The notes beneath the pieces are model-generated. The model saw only the letters and a program-made list of their open reading frames with translations, searched no databases and was not told the origin of the DNA. This document shows positions 59,723 through 64,000 of a stretch of DNA of 64,000 nucleotides, piece after piece (position 1 is the stretch's first letter; each line of letters opens with the position of its first letter). This stretch comes from G963663735 sp963663735 (lineage in GTDB: Bacteria; Acidobacteriota; UBA6911; RPQK01; JAPXNP01), in contig CAXXHN010000001.1 in the NCBI GenBank assembly GCA_963663735.2, positions 744,001 to 808,000 of the forward strand, read 5' to 3'. The position numbers and the translations under genes were made by a program.

Positions 59723-62089
59723 ATGAAAAAGGCTGATTATGAAAATTTTATACATCCAGATAATGAACCAGGATTCTACTGCCACCTGATCCCTTTGCTT
59801 GCTCTCATGTTGACCCTGCTACTCCTCTCCCCTGGATGCGGAACCTATCCTCCTGAAGATACTGCCTCGAATTCCCCCAAGCAGGCCATTAATTTCATCA
59901 ATCCCATGATCGGGGCTTCCACGTCAGTTGAAGCCGGGGGAATTTACCATGGCCTTGGTAAAACTTTCCCTGGAGCCACGACTCCCTTCGGCCTGGTACA
60001 ACTAAGCCCTGACACCATAACCGGAGGGGACAACGCTCCGGGATACTCTTACCACCACCCGACTATCGAGGGGTTCAGCTTCACCCATATGAGCGGAACC
60101 GGATGGTACGGAGACCTCGGAAATCTGATGGTAATGCCCACTACCGGTCCATTGAAAACCTGTTCCGGCCCCCAGGACAATCCCGAAGCCGGGTACCGTT
60201 CCCGATATTCCCACCAGGATGAAACCGCCTCCGCCGGTTACTATGCCGTGAGCCTGAGCGATTACTCAATCCGCGCGGAGCTTACCGCAGCCCCGCGGGC
60301 CGGAATCCTCCGCTTTACATTCCCTGAATCTGATCTCTCCAGGATCCAGGTTGACCTGGCCCGGCGCATTGGCGGAACTTCCACCCTGCAATACGTGAAA
60401 GTCCTGGATGATCGAACCATCTCCGGATGGATGAAGTGCCCTCCCGAAGGCGGCGGCTGGGGCAATGGAGAAGGCAAAGCAGATTATACTGTCTACTTCT
60501 ACATGCAGTTCAACATTCCCCTGGACAATTATGGGTTCTGGAGTGCCAATATTCCTGAGGGGCAGGTCAGGAAAAGAGATGAAGTGACCAGCTCCGAATA
60601 CCAGTCCCTGGTGGCATCCGCTGAAGTCCTCCGCGGCAGGAAGGAACTGCAGGGCAAACACCTGGGATTCTTTGTGGAATTCCCGACTTCAGCCGACCGG
60701 CAGGTGCTCCTGAAAAGCGGAATCTCCTTTAGCAGCCTGGAAGGAGCCCGCCTCAACCTGGAAAATGACATTCCGCATTGGGATTTTGACCTGGTCCATA
60801 AACAGGCCCGACAAACCTGGGCTGAAGCGATTTCTTCCATCCGGGTGGAAGGTGGCACCGAGGATGAGCACACTATCTTCAATACCGCCCTCTACCACAC
60901 CAAAATCGACCCCAGGAGCCTTTCAGACATCAACGGCAGGTACCCCGGGGCTGATGGGAAAATCCATTCATCGGGCGACTTTACTTACCGGACTATCTTC
61001 AGCGGCTGGGATGTGTTCCGGAGCCAGTTTCCGCTGCAGACCCTGATTGATCCGGGCATGGTGAATGACGAAATACATTCCCTGGTTGAAATGGCTGAAA
61101 AGAGCGGTAACAAATATTTCCCGCGCTGGGAAATCCTGAACTCCTATTCAGGCTGCATGATCGGAAATCCAGCGGTTTCAGTCCTGGCCGACGCTTACGT
61201 CAAGGGTATCCGCGGTTATGACATAAATAAAGCCTTCCAGTACGCCAAAAACAGCGTTGACAGATTCGGAAATCAGCCTTCCGGGTTTGTGCCCGGGCAA
61301 CTTTCTGAAACCCTGGAATACGCCTACTCTGACTGGTGTCTGGCCCGGCTGGCTTCAGCTCTCGGGAAAGATGAGATAGCCGGAGAATATCTTAAAAAAT
61401 CAGAAGCATGGCGCAATGTCTGGGATCCGGAGGTCCAGTGGATGAGAGCCCGGCAGGCTGACGGGTCCTGGCTTCCCTGGCAAGGAAAGCTGGAACATGG
61501 ACAGGGATGCGTGGAAAGCAATCCCTTCCAGCAGGGCTGGTTTGTGCCTCACGATGTCCCGGGCCTGATTGACCTTATGGGAAGGGATTTTTTCCTCGAT
61601 GAATTGAACACCTTTTTTGAAAAGGCTCCTACAAATTTTTTGTGGAATGATTATTACAACCATCCCAATGAACCGGTCCACCACGTCCCCTTCCTCTTCA
61701 ATTCAGCCGGAGCTCCGCGCCTGGCCCAGAAATGGACTCGTACCATCTGCGCCAATGGCTACGGCACCGGGGTGGAGGGGCTGCGAGGAAATGAAGATGT
61801 CGGACAAATGTCAGCCTGGTATGTCCTGGCCTCTATCGGACTGCACCCTGTTTGCCCGGGAGACGGAATCTACCAGATTACCAGCCCGGTTTTCTCCCGC
61901 GTAACCATCCAGTTGGACCCGGTCTACTACTCGGGGAAAACCTTCACCATCATCGCAGACAACAATTCGAAGGAGAACATCTATATCCATTCAGTCACCC
62001 TCAACGGAAAAACCCTGGACCGATTCTGGCTGACCCACCAGGAAATAACTGCAGGAGGTGTTTTGAAACTGGAGATGGAAAGCAAGTGA
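59723..62089 (+). CDS. GH92 family alpha-mannosidase-type lipoprotein
   Basis: A 788-residue GH92 enzyme; these calcium-dependent exo-acting enzymes remove alpha-linked mannose from glycans. The N-terminal region has INFINPMIGASTSV, GKTFPGATTPFGLVQLSPDT and FTHMSGTGWYGDLG. The catalytic half has YRTIFSGWDVFRSQFPLQTL, SETLEYAYSDWCLARLA, CVESNPFQQGWFVPHDV and GNEDVGQMSAWYVLASIGLH. The signal LALMLTLLLLSPGC ends in a lipobox Cys. Start uncertain: ATG 59723 gives the shortest signal peptide; ATG 59690 and GTG 59612 are in frame, and a GGAGG lies near 59667. It ends 20 bases before the first REP-like hairpin. Confidence 0.9.
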   Translation: MKKADYENFIHPDNEPGFYCHLIPLLALMLTLLLLSPGCGTYPPEDTASNSPKQAINFINPMIGASTSVEAGGIYHGLGKTFPGATTPFGLVQLSPDTITGGDNAPGYSYHHPTIEGFSFTHMSGTGWYGDLGNLMVMPTTGPLKTCSGPQDNPEAGYRSRYSHQDETASAGYYAVSLSDYSIRAELTAAPRAGILRFTFPESDLSRIQVDLARRIGGTSTLQYVKVLDDRTISGWMKCPPEGGGWGNGEGKADYTVYFYMQFNIPLDNYGFWSANIPEGQVRKRDEVTSSEYQSLVASAEVLRGRKELQGKHLGFFVEFPTSADRQVLLKSGISFSSLEGARLNLENDIPHWDFDLVHKQARQTWAEAISSIRVEGGTEDEHTIFNTALYHTKIDPRSLSDINGRYPGADGKIHSSGDFTYRTIFSGWDVFRSQFPLQTLIDPGMVNDEIHSLVEMAEKSGNKYFPRWEILNSYSGCMIGNPAVSVLADAYVKGIRGYDINKAFQYAKNSVDRFGNQPSGFVPGQLSETLEYAYSDWCLARLASALGKDEIAGEYLKKSEAWRNVWDPEVQWMRARQADGSWLPWQGKLEHGQGCVESNPFQQGWFVPHDVPGLIDLMGRDFFLDELNTFFEKAPTNFLWNDYYNHPNEPVHHVPFLFNSAGAPRLAQKWTRTICANGYGTGVEGLRGNEDVGQMSAWYVLASIGLHPVCPGDGIYQITSPVFSRVTIQLDPVYYSGKTFTIIADNNSKENIYIHSVTLNGKTLDRFWLTHQEITAGGVLKLEMESK

Positions 62090-62109
62090 GTTGCCTGCCA
62101 CGCTCTCAG

Positions 62110-62135
62110 TGTAGCTGGAGCCGCTGGCTCCAGCA
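62110..62135. repeat. REP-like hairpin, copy 1 of inverted doublet
   Basis: TGTA followed by GCTGGAGCC (62114-62122), three-base loop, GGCTCCAGC (62126-62134), A. Head TGTAGCTGGAGC and tail GCTCCAGCA are shared with the inverted copy at 62249. Confidence 0.65.
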
Positions 62136-62248
62136 ATTCCAGATTAATCTAGCGGCTTCACGGGGAATTCCTACCCATCATCTGCTTAAATAATTTATTA
62201 ATTAAACTGTGACCTGGATCAACTTTGAGGCTTTCAGCTTCCATCCCT

Positions 62249-62274
62249 TGCTGGAGCTGGAAGCTCCAGCTACA
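62249..62274. repeat. REP-like hairpin, copy 2 of inverted doublet
   Basis: GCTGGAGCT (62250-62258), loop GGA, AGCTCCAGC (62262-62270), then TACA. Read on the minus strand it starts TGTAGCTGGAGC like copy 1, differing only around the loop. The two copies form a BIME-like pair about 113 bases apart. Confidence 0.65.
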
Positions 62275-62309
62275 ACATTGCTCAAAACTGGAAGTTTCCG
62301 GCCGCATAG

Positions 62310-63749
62310 TCAATCCCCATCCGCCAGTTGAAACTCCCACCCGATGCGGGGGAAACGGCTCAGCAGGAGTCCCCGGCTGACAATGCCATGCCCGACAGGA
62401 ATACCCTGGAAATTCACTATTACCTGTTCACTGTCCCCCTCCCCGGTGCTGATATCCCGGCGGTTCACAAAATCTTCCAGCTCAGCATAACTCTCCAGTT
62501 CCACTGTACCGTACTTAACTCTGTCCCCAATGATGTGAATGCCTTCAGTAGTCAGTTTTGCCTGACCGGCACGGGTATGAGCCAGGGGATATCCAGCGCT
62601 CAAGAGGGGAAGATAACAGGGGAAGGAAAAAGCTTCTTCATTCACCCAGCAGAGTTCCTTGCCGGTTTTGTAGGCTTTGTCCTGAAAAATCTCCGGATCC
62701 AGGCCAAATCGCTGCGTGATGGTTCTAAGATTCTCTGCAACTGCTGGATGGGATGGAGTTTCAAGCTGGTCCTGGTACAATCTGGGAGGCCGGTTCAGCC
62801 GGGGCCTCCCACACCTTGCCGTCTTTCTGATAGAGGCAATAAAAAAGCCCTCGGTACCGCTTTCGAATGGATAGATCCTTACAGCTTTCCGCACCTCCGG
62901 ATGAAAGCGTTTCCCGTCAGCCTGCTCCAGAGCGGGCCTGCATTTCAGTCCCGGCAGGTCTATCTCTTCCAGTTCCAGGTCGTACTTCCTCAGCACCTGG
63001 TCCAGAACTCCTTCATTCTCTTCAGGTGTAATCGTGCAGGTACTGTAAACCAGCAGACCTCCTGGACGCAGCGCCTTAATCCCGCTGATGAGCAGAGATT
63101 TCTGGACATTGGCCAGAGCCGCGCTTCTTTTTCTGCTCCACCAGGAAAGCACTTCCGGGTTTTTCCCCAGTGTGCCCAGGGCTGAACAGGATGGGTCCAC
63201 CAGCACCCGGTCAAACTGTTCATAATAAAGGTTTCCAAAATGCTCCCCGAACTGATTGAAAAAGAGCACATTGGGAACGCAGCACTTCCTGAGGTTAAAC
63301 ACCAGGCTCTGCATGCGCCGCTTCGATTTTTCATTGGCCACCAACAAACCCTTGCCGCCCATAAGGGAAGCGAGCATCGAAGTCTTGGAACCCGGGGCGG
63401 CGCAAAGGTCCAGGACCCGTTCCCCCGGAAGCGGGTTAAGCAGAAGAGGCGGGATCATGGAAGCAAGGTTCTGTATATACAGGTTACCCAGAAAATGCGA
63501 CAGGCTCTTTCCGATGGAAATCCCCCCACTGGCTGTCCTGGGCACCTCGTAGATATTGGAGAAACCGTCCACGGCCCGGTGATCGAATCCTTCCCGGCGC
63601 AGCAGCCTTTCCTGGAACCCGTAGTTATATTTCAGGGGATTGAACCTGAACCAGTCCCGGACGCCTCCCTCAAGTCCTTCCAGGTATGAATCCGCTTCTT
63701 TCCCCAGAAGGCTGTCAAGCAGGTTTTCAAATTCTTGATTAAACTTCAT
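62310..63749 (-). CDS. RsmF/NOL1/NOP2-type rRNA (cytosine-C5) methyltransferase
   Basis: A 479-residue SAM-dependent RNA m5C methyltransferase. The SAM loop is VLDLCAAPGSKTSMLASL near residue 112. The two cysteines of the mechanism are in VDPSCSALGTLGKNPE (usually DAPCSGEG) and LLVYSTCTITPEENEG. An N-terminal RNA-binding part and a C-terminal PUA/RsmF-like region (WVNEEAFSFPCYLPLLSAGY, VGHGIVSRGLLLSRFPR) match the YebU/RsmF layout, which modifies 16S rRNA. ATG 63749 is chosen because MKFNQEFENLL starts the family similarity; a GTG at 63806 adds 19 unlikely residues. It stands alone on the minus strand, converging with the GH92 gene. Confidence 0.88.
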   Translation of the reverse strand: MKFNQEFENLLDSLLGKEADSYLEGLEGGVRDWFRFNPLKYNYGFQERLLRREGFDHRAVDGFSNIYEVPRTASGGISIGKSLSHFLGNLYIQNLASMIPPLLLNPLPGERVLDLCAAPGSKTSMLASLMGGKGLLVANEKSKRRMQSLVFNLRKCCVPNVLFFNQFGEHFGNLYYEQFDRVLVDPSCSALGTLGKNPEVLSWWSRKRSAALANVQKSLLISGIKALRPGGLLVYSTCTITPEENEGVLDQVLRKYDLELEEIDLPGLKCRPALEQADGKRFHPEVRKAVRIYPFESGTEGFFIASIRKTARCGRPRLNRPPRLYQDQLETPSHPAVAENLRTITQRFGLDPEIFQDKAYKTGKELCWVNEEAFSFPCYLPLLSAGYPLAHTRAGQAKLTTEGIHIIGDRVKYGTVELESYAELEDFVNRRDISTGEGDSEQVIVNFQGIPVGHGIVSRGLLLSRFPRIGWEFQLADGD

Positions 63750-63867
63750 GCTGATCCCGGAGCTGATTAGAACCTGGTTGGTCCGACTTCGGTTTTCATC
63801 CCTCACTGTTGTTGCCGCGTACGATGGAGTTAATTCTTAAAAAGGACAGTCAAACATCAATTGAAAA

Positions 63868-63885
63868 GCCGGTCAGGAGACCGGC
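63868..63885. repeat. REP-like hairpin near the right edge
   Basis: GCCGGTC (63868-63874), loop AGGA, GACCGGC (63879-63885), followed by GTTCCACA. This style of GC hairpin next to a TGTGGAAC tail is common in dispersed repeats of environmental bacteria. The rest of 63807-64000 shows no gene. Confidence 0.5.
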
Positions 63886-64000
63886 GTTCCACACAGGGCT
63901 GCCTCTCTGGTGGCAACTGGAAGAAATTCATATTATGTGATTCGTCCGCCCGGGAATATCATCTGCCGACGGAGATACACTTACCGGGAGGAAATCGACT

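Noticed and set aside
62328..63185. A 285-codon plus-strand frame opposite the rRNA methyltransferase
   Set aside because: The methyltransferase motifs are complete on the minus strand, and this frame has no recognisable domain.

Overview
The window comes from a diderm (Gram-negative-type) bacterium living on complex carbohydrates. Evidence for two membranes is a TolC-like outer-membrane efflux protein, exported lipoproteins, many Tat and Sec signal peptides, HflKC and Lon/ClpXP. The taxon cannot be fixed from 64 kb without searches. The mix of Tat-exported Gfo/Idh/MocA oxidoreductases, DUF1080, GH92/GH95/GH116 and a secreted protein with repeated beta-rich modules resembles uncultured Acidobacteriota (Aminicenantia-like) or PVC-group genomes; this is inference only. 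Several genes have a -10 box only 6-10 bases before the start codon and no Shine-Dalgarno, so part of the mRNA pool may be leaderless.

Layout. 1-4.3 kb: DegT aminotransferase (cut by the window edge) and a nucleotide-sugar epimerase, divergent from lysA, then a secreted protein of unknown function. 4.6-9.5 kb: exported PIG-L deacetylase, DNA polymerase IV, a Tat-exported oxidoreductase, GDPD. 9.6-17.9 kb: a compact minus-strand housekeeping block tRNA-Lys(CTT)-tig-clpP-clpX-lon-engB-rho. 18-27.7 kb: metF, then rfbD-GH116-GH95 (glycan degradation), a LOG-family protein and a second Tat oxidoreductase. 27.9-34.9 kb: a small HD hydrolase, hflKC, an HAD phosphatase, a tandem DUF1080 protein, aroC and a PilT-like ATPase. 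35-41 kb: an inactive/active M16 peptidase pair, glnS and a third Tat oxidoreductase. 41.2-47.6 kb: a DksA-like regulator with a long leader, a tandem UspA, a RidA-like protein, protoporphyrinogen oxidase, a radical SAM/SPASM protein and tyrS. 47.6-53.7 kb: nadA-nadB-nadC with an NrtR-type regulator translationally coupled to a multi-pass transporter; a palindrome fills the spacer of the proposed nadA promoter. 54-64 kb: TolC-like protein, HDIG protein, an S23/four-helix-bundle element, a voltage-gated-type K+ channel, a Tat-exported TIM-barrel protein, a GH92 lipoprotein and an RsmF/NOL1-type rRNA methyltransferase.

How genes may work together: the GH92, GH95 and GH116 enzymes, three Tat oxidoreductases, the Tat TIM-barrel protein and the tandem DUF1080 protein fit an extracytoplasmic glycan-degradation route that could proceed through 3-keto-glycosides, although the genes are scattered rather than in one operon.

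The least ordinary DNA is intergenic: arrays of 7-bp units (often as inverted pairs, one pair bracketing the S23-type gene), a 9-bp array, and REP-like hairpins including an inverted doublet. No CRISPR array, prophage, transposase gene or rRNA gene was seen.
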